A stretch of 64,000 nt of DNA from Devosia oryzisoli (GTDB lineage Bacteria; Pseudomonadota; Alphaproteobacteria; Rhizobiales; Devosiaceae). Each line of letters starts with the position of its first letter. Position 1 is the first letter of the stretch. The notes beneath the pieces are model-generated. The model was given only the letters and a program-made list of their open reading frames with translations. It did no database searches and was not told where the DNA came from. The position numbers were made by a program, and so were the translations under genes. The DNA lies in NCBI RefSeq assembly GCF_014837245.1, contig NZ_JACYFU010000001.1, forward strand, positions 868,001-932,000, in the 5' to 3' direction. Shown here one piece after another: positions 44,213-52,962 of the stretch.

Positions 44213-45838
44213 TCATTCTTGTTCGCCAAGCGAGAAACCCGTCGGCACGAGTGGCGCACGCATGGTCGGCTGTCCGGCAACCGGCGCAAGTGCCTCCTCC
44301 TGACGGCTCGGGCAGTCCGTGCGGGGGCAAAGCCGGCAACTGGGGCCCACCGGAACGTCGAGCGTGGTGTCGTTGAGATCCAGACCCCGGGCATAGATGG
44401 TTCTGTCTGCGTGCAACACGTTGCACGCGAGCATGATCGAGGAGGTCAGTGGCAGATCGCTGAACCCGGCGCTGCGCCGGTTCACGGTCCGTGCAATAAA
44501 CAGATATCTGGACCCGTCCGAGAACCGCACCACCTGTCGCGTCACCATGTCTGGCGTCCGGAACGCGGCGTAGATGGCCCAGAGTGGGCAGGCATGCCCT
44601 GAGTTCGGCAGTAGCAGGCCTGGCAGCGGAAAGTGCTTGGTCAGCCGTCCGGCAGGGTCGGAGCGGAGGAAGCCGAAGGGGACGCCTTCTCTTCCCGGCC
44701 GTCTCAGCGTGACAAGCCGATGCGCGACCTGTTCATAGCTTGCCGAAAAACGCTGTCGCAGAAAGTCCAGGTCGTAGCCTGAGCGTTCCGCATCTTCCAA
44801 AAACGCATCGTATGGCAGCACAATCGCGCCGGCCAGGTAAGTTCCGAGCGCCCGCAGTGCCAACCGTTCAGCAGTGGCGGTGAAGCCCTGCCCTTGGAGC
44901 TGTTGTGCAATGAGTTCGGGAACCGACAATTCTGCGAAGAGACGCGCAAGCTGGAACTGGCGAGTGGCGTTGGTGGTGGCGCCACTGAACCAAAGGATGC
45001 GGGTGTCAGGGAGAAACTGATACTGCCCTGCATAATGCGGGTCTGCCCCCTGGGGCCGCTCCCCCACCACTGTGGTGACGCCGAACCCTTCGCCCAAGGC
45101 GACCTCAAGCGAGGCGATGCCGAACGGACCACAGGACAAGATCGTGTTGCGTAAGCGTGAGGCTGCCTCCTCAAGCGCCGGAAAATAGTTGGCGCTTTCG
45201 ATGATGAAGTCGTCGATCTCGCGAGCGGTAGAGCCGCTGCGCCGCGCCTTGCTGGACACCTCGAACTGGCCGATCAGCGTGCGAATGACGTCGGTCAGAC
45301 CACGCGTTTCCCGGGTGATGGCGCCGATGAACTGCCGCTGCTCCTCGTCCGCGAGGTCGGGCACGTCCTCCAGAATTTCCGCGCTCGACCGGACGGCGGT
45401 CACACCCGACAGTATCTGGTGCAACAACTGGCCAAGAAGCGGGTCCGAGCGCAACCGATCCGCATAGGCGTCAGCATTCGCAGTTGCGCTGGCGTAGGCG
45501 CGATGGAGGCGGGCCAGCGCGGCCGCACTCGCCGGATATTGCGCCACCAGATGCCGTCGTTCGTCGGGCTGAAAGTCCAGCGACTCGACCAACGGATCGG
45601 CATACGCCTCCTCGAGGTCCTGCAGCAGTTTCTGCTCGGCCTCACCGGTGAGTTCGCCGACGTCTATGCCCAGATTCTGAGCCACCCGCTGCAGCAGCGC
45701 GCCACCGATGTCCCGCTTGTTGTTTTCGATCAGGTTGAGATAGCTGGCGGAGATGCCGACCATACGCGCGAGTGCCGCCTGCGAAATCCGCAGCACTTTC
45801 CGCCTGTTGCTGATGCGAAAACCGATCGGCGCTCGCAC
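44213..45838 (-). CDS. ScfR/RamB-type XRE family transcriptional regulator
   Basis: A 541-residue regulator of the short-chain fatty acyl-CoA regulator family. An N-terminal XRE helix-turn-helix (RKVLRISQAALARMVGISASYLNLIENNKR) is followed by a helical segment (about 125-185, LLHQILSGVTAVRSSAEILEDV...ITRETRGLTDVIRTLIGQ) that looks like a HisKA dimerisation domain. Next come an IrrE-like/ImmA-type region and a C-terminal four-cysteine segment (CRLCPRTDCPSRQ). Related proteins (RamB, PrpR/MccR) sense acyl-CoA and control glyoxylate or methylcitrate genes. GTG at 45838 has GGGGAG 6 bases upstream. It faces the ABC importer operon divergently and may regulate it. Confidence 0.85.
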   Translation of the reverse strand: MRAPIGFRISNRRKVLRISQAALARMVGISASYLNLIENNKRDIGGALLQRVAQNLGIDVGELTGEAEQKLLQDLEEAYADPLVESLDFQPDERRHLVAQYPASAAALARLHRAYASATANADAYADRLRSDPLLGQLLHQILSGVTAVRSSAEILEDVPDLADEEQRQFIGAITRETRGLTDVIRTLIGQFEVSSKARRSGSTAREIDDFIIESANYFPALEEAASRLRNTILSCGPFGIASLEVALGEGFGVTTVVGERPQGADPHYAGQYQFLPDTRILWFSGATTNATRQFQLARLFAELSVPELIAQQLQGQGFTATAERLALRALGTYLAGAIVLPYDAFLEDAERSGYDLDFLRQRFSASYEQVAHRLVTLRRPGREGVPFGFLRSDPAGRLTKHFPLPGLLLPNSGHACPLWAIYAAFRTPDMVTRQVVRFSDGSRYLFIARTVNRRSAGFSDLPLTSSIMLACNVLHADRTIYARGLDLNDTTLDVPVGPSCRLCPRTDCPSRQEEALAPVAGQPTMRAPLVPTGFSLGEQE

Positions 45839-45879
45839 TCGCACCTCCCCGTCTGTCAACGAATTTACCGGCCTCTGCC

Positions 45880-45945
45880 GTTTTCAATGCAAGTGTTGAC
45901 AGAAATTATGCGGCAGAACAACGGACTATTGCGTCGGTTTTCAAT
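45880..45945. promoter_or_regulatory. Direct repeat GTTTTCAAT in the divergent regulator/ABC importer promoter
   Basis: GTTTTCAAT occurs at 45880-45888 and again at 45937-45945, 57 bases apart, between the XRE regulator and the solute-binding protein gene. A TTGACA hexamer (45896-45901) lies between them. The repeats are candidates for the regulator's binding sites; no experimental motif is known to me. Confidence 0.35.
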
Positions 45946-46015
45946 TGTGTCGACTATTTGGCAGCGGTGAGTGGCTGGCAATGCACCAGTGGCCCCGCGC
46001 AAAGGAGGAGTCTCT

Positions 46016-47371
46016 ATGACAAAGATTTCGCGTGGCCTCACGCGGCGCAAGGTGTTGCAGACCGGTATGGCCGGCATCATCGGCACTGGCGTCGCGCCAT
46101 TGGTTTTCAGCAAGGGCGCCTGGGCGCAGGAGTTCTGCAACAACCCGACGGGCGATACCGTCACTCTTGGCCTCAACCTGCCCTTGACTGGCACCTATGC
46201 AGAAGAAGGCGCGGATGAGCAGAAGGCCTATGAACTGGCCATCGCCCACCTCAACGGTGAAGGCGACGGCGGCCTGATCGCGGTCCTTGCGCCGACCGCA
46301 CTCAAGGGCAACGGTATCCTCGGCAAGAAGGTGGGCTACGTTTCGTCGGACAGCCAGACCAAGTCGGACGTGGCCCGCGCCGGCGCGACCCGAATGATTG
46401 AGCGCGACGGCGCCATCATGATCACGGGCGGTTCGTCCTCGGGCGAAGCCATTGCCGTTCAGGGCCTCTGCCAGGAAATGGGCGTCATCTTCATGGCGGG
46501 CCTTACCCATTCCAACGACACCACCGGCAAGGACAAGAAGCGCTACGGCTTCCGCCACTTCTTCAACGCCTACCAGTCCGGCGTGGCGCTCGGACCGATC
46601 CTGGGCGAGCAATACGGCACTGATCGCCGCGCCTATCACCTCACGGCTGACTACACCTGGGGCTGGACGCAGGAAGAGTCCATCAAGAACGCAACCGAGG
46701 CGCTGGGTTGGGAAACAGTGGCTGCGGTCCGCACGCCACTGGGCACGACTGACTACTCCCAGTACCTTACGCCTGTGCTCAACTCAGGCGCGGACGTGTT
46801 GATCCTGAACCACTATGGCCTCGACATGGTGAACTCGCTCACCCAGGCCGTGCAGTTCGGCATGCGGGATCGCCAGGCGAACGGCAAGGACTTCCAGATT
46901 GTTACGCCGCTGATCTCGGAACTGATGGCCAAGGGTGCCGGCGAGAGCGTCAAGGGCATTTACGGCACGTCCAACTGGCACTGGAACCTGCAGGACCCTG
47001 GCTCGATCGCCTTCACCAAGTCGTTCGGTGCGGCCTATGGGTCACCGCCGTCGCAGGCCGCCCACACGGCATATGTGCAGACCCTGCTCTATGCCGACGC
47101 CGTTGAGCGCGCAGGCACCTTCTACCCGCCAGAGGTCATCAAGGCCCTTGAAGGGCACGAGTTCGAAGGCATGGGCAATGGCCCGACGCTCTACCGGGCA
47201 GAAGACCACCAGTGCATCAAGTCCGTTCTCGTCGTGCAGGGTAATGAAAGCCCGACCAGCGAATTCGACGTCCTCAATGTGGTCAAGGAAGTCGATCGGG
47301 AGACGGTCACCTATGACCCTGCGATCTTCGGCGGGGAACTTGGCCCGGCCGAACCCGCACCGGTCTGTTAA
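46016..47371 (+). CDS. ABC transporter substrate-binding protein, branched-chain amino acid/amide type
   Basis: Periplasmic binding protein (Peripla_BP_5/6 fold) of 451 residues. A Tat-like signal (LTRRKVLQTGMAGIIGTGVAPLVFSKGAWA) precedes mature GDTVTLGLNLPLTGTYAEEGADEQKAYELAI. Also GGSSSGEAIAVQGLCQEMGVIFMAGLTHSNDTTG, DYTWGWTQEESIKNATEALGW and IYGTSNWHWNL. Liv/Urt/AmiC-like binding proteins take amino acids, amides or urea; the ligand here is open. An ideal AAAGGAGGAG lies 5 bases upstream of the ATG, indicating high expression. It is the first gene of a five-gene importer operon. Confidence 0.9.
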   Translation: MTKISRGLTRRKVLQTGMAGIIGTGVAPLVFSKGAWAQEFCNNPTGDTVTLGLNLPLTGTYAEEGADEQKAYELAIAHLNGEGDGGLIAVLAPTALKGNGILGKKVGYVSSDSQTKSDVARAGATRMIERDGAIMITGGSSSGEAIAVQGLCQEMGVIFMAGLTHSNDTTGKDKKRYGFRHFFNAYQSGVALGPILGEQYGTDRRAYHLTADYTWGWTQEESIKNATEALGWETVAAVRTPLGTTDYSQYLTPVLNSGADVLILNHYGLDMVNSLTQAVQFGMRDRQANGKDFQIVTPLISELMAKGAGESVKGIYGTSNWHWNLQDPGSIAFTKSFGAAYGSPPSQAAHTAYVQTLLYADAVERAGTFYPPEVIKALEGHEFEGMGNGPTLYRAEDHQCIKSVLVVQGNESPTSEFDVLNVVKEVDRETVTYDPAIFGGELGPAEPAPVC

Positions 47372-47407
47372 CGACCCGTCGGCTGAGCCCTTGGCTCAAC
47401 GCATTGA

Positions 47408-47439
47408 GCCTGCCGGATCCCTGAGTGGATCCGGCAGGC
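47408..47439 (+). promoter_or_regulatory. Intra-operon hairpin after the binding-protein gene
   Basis: A perfect 13-bp stem GCCTGCCGGATCC / GGATCCGGCAGGC with loop CTGAGT, and no U-tract. It lies 36 bases after the binding-protein stop and 41 before the permease gene. Such hairpins protect the 3' end of the binding-protein mRNA and lower expression of the permeases relative to it. Confidence 0.7.
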
Positions 47440-47480
47440 CCGCAACGGGGCCAGTGGCGTAACGGACGCCGGAGCACTTT

Positions 47481-48512
47481 ATGTTCGATGTCATCTTTCT
47501 GCAGTTCCTCAACGGTCTCGACAAAGGCGCTGCATACGCGCTGATAGCGTTGGGACTGACCTTGGTGTTTGGCACCCTTGGGGTGGTCAATTTTGCGCAC
47601 GGTGCGCTGTTCATGCTCGGCGCCTTTTGCGCCGTTGCGATGCGCATGCTCCTCACCCTCGAGACCGTCACCCTTGATCCAGAGAAGCTGTCCCCCTGGG
47701 GTACGCCGCTCGAGGTCCGCGAGCCGCTCATGCAGGCATGGCTCGGTGATTTCGGCGCCGTTCTGGTGAATTACTCGGTTCCGGTGTCGTTGCTCCTGAC
47801 GATCCCCATAATGCTGCTGGTGGGCATTGCCCTCGAGCGCGGCATCATCAAGCACTTCTACAAGCGCCCTCACGCCGAGCAGATCCTGGTCACGTTCGGT
47901 CTCGCCATCGTGGCGCAGGAAGTGATCAAGTCCATCTTCGGTCCCAACCCCTTGCCCCAACCCATGCCTGTCGAATTGCGCGGCGCGGCCGATATCGGCG
48001 CCTGGCTGGGCATGCAGGCCAATGTCATTACCTACCCACTCTGGCGTCTGATCTATTTCCTTTTCTCGGCTATCCTTATTGGCGGGGTCTTTGCCTTCCT
48101 CCAGTTCACGACCTTTGGCATGGTAGTGCGGGCGGGCATGGCTGACCGCGAAACGGTTGGCCTGCTCGGTATCAATATCGACCGCCGCTTTACCATCATG
48201 TTCGGCTTGGCGGCCGTCGTCGCTGGCATGGCCGGGGTGATGTATACGCCCATCCTGCCGCCCAACTATCACATGGGCATGGACTTCCTGGTCCTGTCAT
48301 TCGTGGTCGTCGTCGTCGGCGGCATGGGGTCGTTACCCGGCGCCGTTGCGGCCGGCTTCCTCCTGGGCATCCTTCAGTCTTTCGCGTCGATGAACGAGAT
48401 CAAGGCCATCATACCGGGCATCGACCAGATCATCATCTACCTTGTCGCTGTCCTGATCCTGTTGGTCCGCCCCCGCGGCCTGATGGGCCGGCGCGGCGTC
48501 ATGGAGGCCTGA
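47481..48512 (+). CDS. Branched-chain amino acid-type ABC transporter permease (LivH family)
   Basis: Inner-membrane permease of 343 residues with about 8 helices. It starts [47 protein letters not shown], the LivH signature. There is a larger periplasmic loop (about 60-100), then [22 protein letters not shown]. The coupling motif with ATPases is around [43 protein letters not shown], and the end is [14 protein letters not shown]. It is followed at once by the second permease. Confidence 0.93.
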   Translation: MFDVIFLQFLNGLDKGAAYALIALGLTLVFGTLGVVNFAHGALFMLGAFCAVAMRMLLTLETVTLDPEKLSPWGTPLEVREPLMQAWLGDFGAVLVNYSVPVSLLLTIPIMLLVGIALERGIIKHFYKRPHAEQILVTFGLAIVAQEVIKSIFGPNPLPQPMPVELRGAADIGAWLGMQANVITYPLWRLIYFLFSAILIGGVFAFLQFTTFGMVVRAGMADRETVGLLGINIDRRFTIMFGLAAVVAGMAGVMYTPILPPNYHMGMDFLVLSFVVVVVGGMGSLPGAVAAGFLLGILQSFASMNEIKAIIPGIDQIIIYLVAVLILLVRPRGLMGRRGVMEA

Positions 48513-48513
48513 C

Positions 48514-49665
48514 ATGTCCACCTTCATGTCCCGCAACGACCTGCTTCTTCTCATCGGTTTCACGATAGCCGTTCTGACCATGCCGCTCTGGCTGGCTCCC
48601 TTCGGCGCCGGATACCCAGACCTGCTGAACCGGTTCGCGATCTTTGCGATCTTTGCCATCGGCTTCAACATCCTGTTCGGCCTGACTGGCTATCTCAGCT
48701 TCGGCCACGCCGCCTTTTTCGGCGTCGGCTCCTATGCAGCGGTCTGGTCGTTCAAACTTCTGAGCATGGACGCGCTTCCCGCCCTGCTCTTTGCCGTTGT
48801 CATATCGGCCCTCTTTGCTCTTCTGATCGGCTTTCTCAGTCTTCGGCGCTCGGGCATCTACTTCTCGATCCTCACCCTCGCCTTCGCCCAGATGAGTTAC
48901 AACCTGGCCTATTCCGTGCTCACTCCCATCACCAACGGGGAAACCGGCCTCCAGCTCACCTTGCGCGACCCCCGCGTATTGGACAATGCCCTCTTCGAGG
49001 CAGGCCCGGGCCTACCGTCGCCCACGCTTCTGGGCATGCCCCTGCAGGGCTTCGAAGCCTTCTATTTCTGCGCCGCCTTGCTGATCGTCGCCTTTTTCCT
49101 CGCGCAGCGGATCAGCGGGTCTCCTTTCGGCATGATGCTCAAGGGCATCAAGTCAAACCAGACGCGCATGCACTACACAGGCTTCAACACCCGACCCTAC
49201 ACGCTCGCGGCCTTCGTGATCTCGGGCATGTATGCCGGGCTGGCCGGCGGTATGCTGGCAATCGTGGATCCGCTGGTCGGCGCGGAGCGCATGCAGTGGA
49301 CCGCCTCCGGCGAAGTTGTGCTGATGACCATTCTGGGCGGCGCAGGAACCCTTCTGGGTCCGGTGATCGGGGCTTGGCTCATCAAGTACTTCGAGAACAT
49401 CTTCTCGGCCATAAACGACGTCATCCTTGCCCGCTTCTGGAGCTTCCTTCCCGACGGCGTCTCCGATGCGATGGTGCAGATCACCAGCAAGTTCGTTGGC
49501 GATGGCTGGTTCCTCACGCTCGGTCTGGTCTTCGTGCTGATCGTGATTTTCCTGCCCGGCGGCGTGATGGAGGGCGTGCGGCGGATCGCCGATCAATTCC
49601 GGCCTTCACGACGCAGCGGCCGCCCCGCAAACCAGGCTCGTCCCCACCCCCGCCCGGCCGAATAG
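48514..49665 (+). CDS. Branched-chain amino acid-type ABC transporter permease (LivM family)
   Basis: Second permease, 383 residues, about 9 membrane segments. Family marks are [57 protein letters not shown] and the ATPase-coupling loop [44 protein letters not shown]. The last 30 residues are Arg/Pro-rich and unusual but short. GGAGG lies 6 bases before the ATG, within the end of the LivH-type gene. Confidence 0.93.
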   Translation: MSTFMSRNDLLLLIGFTIAVLTMPLWLAPFGAGYPDLLNRFAIFAIFAIGFNILFGLTGYLSFGHAAFFGVGSYAAVWSFKLLSMDALPALLFAVVISALFALLIGFLSLRRSGIYFSILTLAFAQMSYNLAYSVLTPITNGETGLQLTLRDPRVLDNALFEAGPGLPSPTLLGMPLQGFEAFYFCAALLIVAFFLAQRISGSPFGMMLKGIKSNQTRMHYTGFNTRPYTLAAFVISGMYAGLAGGMLAIVDPLVGAERMQWTASGEVVLMTILGGAGTLLGPVIGAWLIKYFENIFSAINDVILARFWSFLPDGVSDAMVQITSKFVGDGWFLTLGLVFVLIVIFLPGGVMEGVRRIADQFRPSRRSGRPANQARPHPRPAE

Positions 49666-49675
49666 GACATCGACA

Positions 49676-50440
49676 ATGGCTCAACCCAACATCGTCCTGC
49701 ACGTTGCCGACGTCCACAAGCGTTTTGGCGGTCTCCATGCTCTGGCCGACATCGACCTGCAGGTCGAAGAAGGCACGACGCACGCCATTATCGGTCCCAA
49801 CGGCGCGGGCAAGTCGACGCTGCTCAACGTCATCATTGGCAAGCTGGCGCCCACCAGCGGACAGGTCGTCTTCGATGGTGCCGTCCTCACAGGACGCAAA
49901 CCGTACCAGATCAATCAGCTCGGCATTGCCCGCGTGTTCCAGACGCCCGAGATTTTTGGTGACCTGTCGGTGCTGCACAACGTGATGATCCCGGCGCTTG
50001 CCAAGCGTGATGGCGCCTTCCGGCTCAACATGCTCAAGAACCTCAATGCCGAGACCACTATCCGGGACGAGGCGCTGCATATGCTCGAAGACGTCGGCAT
50101 GTCGGGCCACGTCGACATGCTGGCCAGCAGCCTCAGCCGCGGTGACAAACGGCGCATGGAGCTGGCGATGTGCCTGATTCAGCACCCTCGCCTCCTGTTG
50201 CTCGACGAACCGACGGCCGGCATGAGCCGGCACGACACCAACACCACTATCGAGCTCCTGCAGAAGATCAAGCAGCGCGGCATGACGAAGGTCATCATCG
50301 AGCACGACATGCACGTCGTGTTTTCGCTGGCAGACAAGATTTCCGTTCTGGCGCAGGGGCGCATCATCGCCGACGGTTCTCCCGACGACGTGCGGGGCAA
50401 TCCGGCGGTCCAGGAAGCCTATCTCGGAGGCACTCACTGA
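49676..50440 (+). CDS. ABC transporter ATP-binding protein (LivG family)
   Basis: Cytoplasmic ATPase of the importer, 254 residues. Walker A is GPNGAGKST (near residue 43), the Q-loop region is FQTPEIFGDLSV, the signature is LSRGDKRRMELAMCL (replacing the usual LSYGQQR), Walker B is LLLLDEPTAGMSRHDT and the switch His is in VIIEHDMHVVFSLADKISVL. The GMSRHDT variant after Walker B is typical of Urt/Liv-type G subunits for amide transporters. Its TGA shares one base with the next ATG. Confidence 0.93.
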   Translation: MAQPNIVLHVADVHKRFGGLHALADIDLQVEEGTTHAIIGPNGAGKSTLLNVIIGKLAPTSGQVVFDGAVLTGRKPYQINQLGIARVFQTPEIFGDLSVLHNVMIPALAKRDGAFRLNMLKNLNAETTIRDEALHMLEDVGMSGHVDMLASSLSRGDKRRMELAMCLIQHPRLLLLDEPTAGMSRHDTNTTIELLQKIKQRGMTKVIIEHDMHVVFSLADKISVLAQGRIIADGSPDDVRGNPAVQEAYLGGTH

Positions 50441-51210
50441 TGAACGCAATCGCTGTGGAAAATGGCGTTCGGGTGGGCGATGCGGCGGTGGGCGTCGACG
50501 CCAGCCGCCCGTTCTTCTCGGTGCGGGATGTTCACGCCTACTACGGCGAGAGCTATATCGTGCAGGGCGTGTCTCTCGATATTCGCAAGGGCGAGATTCT
50601 TGCTCTGCTCGGCCGGAACGGCGCCGGGAAGACCTCGACCCTCCGCGCCATCGCCCGTCTCGACAATCCGCAGATGCGGCACGGCGAGATCTGGCTCGAC
50701 GGGGCGCCCCTACACCGCATGCGGGCCTTCCAAGCCGCGCGCGCCGGCGTTCAGCTTGTCCCTGAAGATCGCCGCATCATTGCCGGCCTGACGGTGGAGG
50801 AAAACCTGACATTGGCAAAGGTATCCCCGGGGAACGGCTGGACCCTCGAGCGCATCTACGAGAGTTTCCCGCGACTTGCAGAACGGCGAAAACAGGAAGG
50901 GGTGACGCTCTCCGGCGGCGAACAGCAGATGCTGGCGATCGCTCGAGCACTGGCGCGTGACATCAAGCTGCTGCTGCTCGACGAACCCTATGAAGGTCTG
51001 GCACCGGTCATCGTCCACGAAATCGAGCGCATCCTGCACTCGATCAAGCCGATGGGCATCACGACGATTATCGTCGAACAGAATGCGGTGGCCGCCCTCA
51101 AACTTGCCGATCGGGCCGTCATTCTCGACACCGGAGAGGTCGTCTTCTCCGGTTCAGCCCGCGAAGTGCTGGAAAACACGGACCTGCGCCACGAGTACCT
51201 GGCCATCTGA
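50440..51210 (+). CDS. ABC transporter ATP-binding protein (LivF family)
   Basis: Second ATPase, 256 residues. Walker A GRNGAGKTS (near 54), QLVPEDRRIIAGLTVEENL as Q-loop/LivF-type stretch, signature LSGGEQQMLAIARAL, Walker B LLLLDEPYEGLAPVIV, and switch VEQNAVAALKLADRAVIL. An N-terminal extension of about 20 residues precedes the usual LivF start. Start codon ATG at 50440 overlaps the LivG-type stop (TGATG). The operon ends here, 28 bases before the convergent pxpA stop; a weak GCAGCC/GGCTGC hairpin lies at 51217-51234. Confidence 0.93.
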   Translation: MNAIAVENGVRVGDAAVGVDASRPFFSVRDVHAYYGESYIVQGVSLDIRKGEILALLGRNGAGKTSTLRAIARLDNPQMRHGEIWLDGAPLHRMRAFQAARAGVQLVPEDRRIIAGLTVEENLTLAKVSPGNGWTLERIYESFPRLAERRKQEGVTLSGGEQQMLAIARALARDIKLLLLDEPYEGLAPVIVHEIERILHSIKPMGITTIIVEQNAVAALKLADRAVILDTGEVVFSGSAREVLENTDLRHEYLAI

Positions 51211-51238
51211 GACAACGCAGCCTTGTTCGGCTGCTTCC

Positions 51239-52063
51239 CTACCCTGGGTCTTTCGGACTTAAAGGCATATCGCCGATTTCATCCTCTCCCATCCGAAGGT
51301 CCCAGGGTTCGTCAACTTCTGGGGCGGCAGGTGCGATGGTCACTCCGTCCCCTTCCAACGCATCCCGGATTTCCCGGGCCAGACCGACCGCGCCGGGCGT
51401 ATCGCCGTGCAGGCAGATTGATCGCGCCTCTGAACGCAGCACCGTGCCGTCTATGGCGACGATCTCGTGCCGATGGGCCAGCCGCAGGCAACGCTCGATG
51501 ACAGCGTCCGCGTCTTCGATGACCGCTCCTTCGACGTTGCGCGGGACGAGCAGCCCGTCGGGGGTATAAGCCCGGTCGGCATAAGCTTCCCGGATGAGTG
51601 GCAGACCGACCGCCCGGGCCGCCCGCACCTGCTGGCTATTGTCCAGCGCCAGCACCGCCATTTTCGGGTCCATCGCCTGGATGCTGGCAAACACGCCGAC
51701 CGCGAGAGCCAGTTCCTCGGCCGTCTGGTTGGCCAGGGCCCCATGCAGCTTCACGAACTCGAGCGGCACGCCCACTTCATCGGCAACATGCCGGGCGAGC
51801 AGAAGCTGGCTGCGCAACTGAGCCAGGAGGTCATCGAGCGGCAGCACGAGACGGAAACGCCCGAAACGCTTGCGGTCGGCATAGCCCGGATGCGCCCCGG
51901 CGCGCACACCGCGGGCCGCACAAATCTTCAACACGCGCCGGATGGTGGCCGCATCGCCAGCGTGTCCGCCGCAGGCGATCGATGCGCTCGAGACGATGGC
52001 CAGGAGGTCTTCGTCCGAGCCCATTCCCTCGCCAAGGTCGGCGTTGAGGTCGATGCTGGTCAT
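51239..52063 (-). CDS. pxpA: 5-oxoprolinase subunit A (LamB/YcsF family)
   Basis: Component of ATP-dependent 5-oxoprolinase PxpABC, which opens cyclic 5-oxoproline to glutamate. It has 274 residues. Signature stretches are IDLNADLGEGMGSDEDLLAIVSSASIACGGHAGD, AGAHPGYADRKRFGRF, FVKLHGALANQ, REAYADRAYTPDGLLVPR and SICLHGDTPGAVGLA. It overlaps the pxpC stop by 4 bases and is the last gene of the operon pxpB-pxpC-pxpA. Convergent to the ABC importer. Confidence 0.94.
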   Translation of the reverse strand: MTSIDLNADLGEGMGSDEDLLAIVSSASIACGGHAGDAATIRRVLKICAARGVRAGAHPGYADRKRFGRFRLVLPLDDLLAQLRSQLLLARHVADEVGVPLEFVKLHGALANQTAEELALAVGVFASIQAMDPKMAVLALDNSQQVRAARAVGLPLIREAYADRAYTPDGLLVPRNVEGAVIEDADAVIERCLRLAHRHEIVAIDGTVLRSEARSICLHGDTPGAVGLAREIRDALEGDGVTIAPAAPEVDEPWDLRMGEDEIGDMPLSPKDPG

Positions 52064-52962
52064 GGTGCCGCTCTCCGAAGCAATTGGTGCGCATGGTCCA
52101 CGGTTACCGGCGCAAAAACAACGGGAGTGCCGGGCCGCATCTGCGCGAAGCGATCAAGATCGGCGGCGATGATCGTGCCGATGCGGGGGTAACCACCGGT
52201 GGGCTGGTGGTCGCGCATCAGCACGATGGGCGTTCCGTCCCCGAGGATCTGAATATCCCCCGGCAGTACTGGCTCCGAGACCAGAGAGAGGATGCTGGCT
52301 CCTTCGAAGACTTTCGATTCATCCTGCAGCCGCACACCCATCCGGTCGAGCGTCCTGGTGATCCGGAAGGGTGCACCGTTGAAGCGCACTCGAAGGTCGC
52401 CGGCAAAGAAGTCCGCGTGGATACCCCAGATGAACCGGACATCTCCCGCCTCCATCGGAACCACGCTAGCCGGCCGTCGCCCTTTGCCCTCACCAGAAAC
52501 GGTCAGCACGTCGCCAGTTCGTAAAGCCCTGCCCTCCAGGCCGCCGAGTCGTGCTCTTGTGCTGGTGGATTGGCTTCCCAGCGCCTCGGGCACGTCGATC
52601 CTGCCTCCAAAGCGAAGATAGCCATAATTGCCGTGAGCGCCCGGCCTGATGCTGAGCCGGTCGCCCTCCTGCAAGTGCGCAGAACCCGGCCAATCAAGCA
52701 GTCGGTCATTGACGGCAAGGACGAAGTCTCCGCCATCCCATCCAGCATCACATGCCCCTTCGGCCACCACCAAGTCTAGGCCGGCCTGGGTGAACTCGAG
52801 ACCGCCGCCCCCTGTTGCTCCCGCCCAAACGCCCGCGCGGCGGTAGGCCCGCTGGTCCATCGGGCCGGATGCGCTGATCCCTGCCCCAAGATATCCGAAA
52901 CGACCGGCATCCTGGATGGTTGTGAGCGGCCCAGCCCGCTCGAACAGCACCCGAGCGGTCAA
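52060..52962 (-). CDS. pxpC: 5-oxoprolinase subunit C (biotin-dependent carboxyltransferase/KipA family)
   Basis: Subunit C of 5-oxoprolinase, 300 residues. It begins LTARVLFERAGPLTTIQDAGRFGYLGAGISASGPMDQRAYRRAG, the family N-terminus, and includes RIDVPEALGSQSTSTRARLGGLEGRALRTGD and LVSEPVLPGDIQILGDGTPIVLMRDHQPTGGYPRIGTI. The TTG start at 52962 overlaps the pxpB stop (TTGA). The open frame continues 131 codons upstream, but that part is only the other frame of pxpB. Confidence 0.9.
   Translation of the reverse strand: MTARVLFERAGPLTTIQDAGRFGYLGAGISASGPMDQRAYRRAGVWAGATGGGGLEFTQAGLDLVVAEGACDAGWDGGDFVLAVNDRLLDWPGSAHLQEGDRLSIRPGAHGNYGYLRFGGRIDVPEALGSQSTSTRARLGGLEGRALRTGDVLTVSGEGKGRRPASVVPMEAGDVRFIWGIHADFFAGDLRVRFNGAPFRITRTLDRMGVRLQDESKVFEGASILSLVSEPVLPGDIQILGDGTPIVLMRDHQPTGGYPRIGTIIAADLDRFAQMRPGTPVVFAPVTVDHAHQLLRRAAP

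Noticed and set aside
45896..45930. Sigma-70 promoter with TTGACA before the binding-protein gene
   Set aside because: No acceptable -10 hexamer lies 16-18 bases downstream, so I list only the repeats.
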